Source: Vibrio atlanticus
GTDB lineage: Bacteria; Pseudomonadota; Gammaproteobacteria; Enterobacterales; Vibrionaceae
Assembly (NCBI RefSeq): GCF_024347315.1
Contig: NZ_AP025460.1
Span: forward strand, 868,001-932,000
Reading direction: 5' to 3'
DNA: 64,000 bases
Shown here: positions 63,748 to 64,000 of the stretch, one piece after another
How positions within the stretch are numbered: position 1 is the stretch's first letter
How the letters are laid out: each line of letters opens with the position of its first letter
Notes under the pieces: model-generated
Told to the model about the DNA's origin: nothing
The model's database searches: none
The model's input: the letters and a program-made list of their open reading frames with translations, nothing else
Translations under genes and position numbers: made by a program

Positions 63748-64000
63748 ATGGCGTCGGATCTTCTGAATGTAGGAGCACAAAGTGTTCTTACTGCTCAGAG
63801 ACAGCTAAACACCACAGGTCATAACATTTCTAACGCCAACACAGAAGGCTATAGCCGCCAGTCTGTGGTTCAAGGTGTGAATGACCCGCGCCAGTACGGT
63901 GGTCAAACCTACGGCATGGGTGTGCATGTGGAAAATGTTCGCCGCTCGTGGGACCAATTTGCCGTCAAGGAACTTAACTTATCAACAACCAATGCCGCTA
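63748..64000 (+). CDS. flgK: Flagellar hook-filament junction protein FlgK (partial)
   Basis: The first 84 residues are in the window, cut by the right edge. The N-terminus (MASDLLNVGAQSVLTAQRQL, then TTGHNISNANTEGYSRQ) is diagnostic of FlgK. It has its own sigma-54 promoter, separate from flgFGHIJ. Confidence 0.95.
   Translation, partial: MASDLLNVGAQSVLTAQRQLNTTGHNISNANTEGYSRQSVVQGVNDPRQYGGQTYGMGVHVENVRRSWDQFAVKELNLSTTNAA

Overview
The window looks like a chromosomal segment of a marine Vibrio, most likely of the splendidus clade. This rests on family recognition (Vibrio-type tRNA array, NutA-type nucleotidase, chitobiase, FlgO/FlgP/FlgT flagellar proteins, sigma-54 flagellar promoters), not on a database search.

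Layout. (1) 1-2620: minus-strand array of 18 tRNA genes (8 Leu-UAG, 6 Gln-UUG, 4 Met-CAU) in near-identical duplicated modules. It continues past the left edge and reads from a GC-discriminator promoter near 2690. (2) 2.9-13.3 kb: core housekeeping block. ychF, pth, prs, ispE and lolB are on the minus strand; hemA, prfA, prmC, sirB2-like, sirB1-like and kdsA are on the plus strand. A 162-bp MITE-like repeat lies between prs and pth. (3) 13.4-29.9 kb: mixed metabolic genes. These are a lipoprotein 5'-nucleotidase (nutA) preceded by a 9-codon upstream ORF, ybaK, a 23S pseudouridine synthase with a long basic tail, smrA, a 46-residue DUF3149-like membrane protein, tRNA-Pro, a small secreted protein, a TraB/GumN protein, GH20 chitobiase, a small porin, a copper ATPase-DUF411 pair behind a CueR-type promoter, and gltX.

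(4) 29.9-48.5 kb: a complete aryl-polyene-type pigment cluster. Seventeen minus-strand genes, mostly overlapping or closely spaced, encode ketosynthases, a chain-length-factor-like protein, ketoreductase, two dehydratases, two ACPs, an AMP ligase, acyltransferases, a glycosyltransferase-acyltransferase fusion, a thioesterase, an aromatic amino acid ammonia-lyase, and a LolA/MMPL/lipoprotein export set. A divergent three-gene unit adds a lipoprotein, an O-methyltransferase and a flavin-dependent oxidoreductase with a halogenase-like motif. Together they would make an aryl starter, extend it to a polyene, decorate it and move it to the outer membrane.

(5) 48.7-64.0 kb: an uncharacterised protein that may carry two AP2-like repeats, then a flagellar/chemotaxis block: flgT, flgOP, flgNM, flgA, cheV, cheR and flgBCDEFGHIJK. 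flgK is cut by the right edge. Sigma-54 elements are visible before flgT, flgO, flgB (two in tandem), flgF and flgK, and a sigma-28 element lies before flgM.
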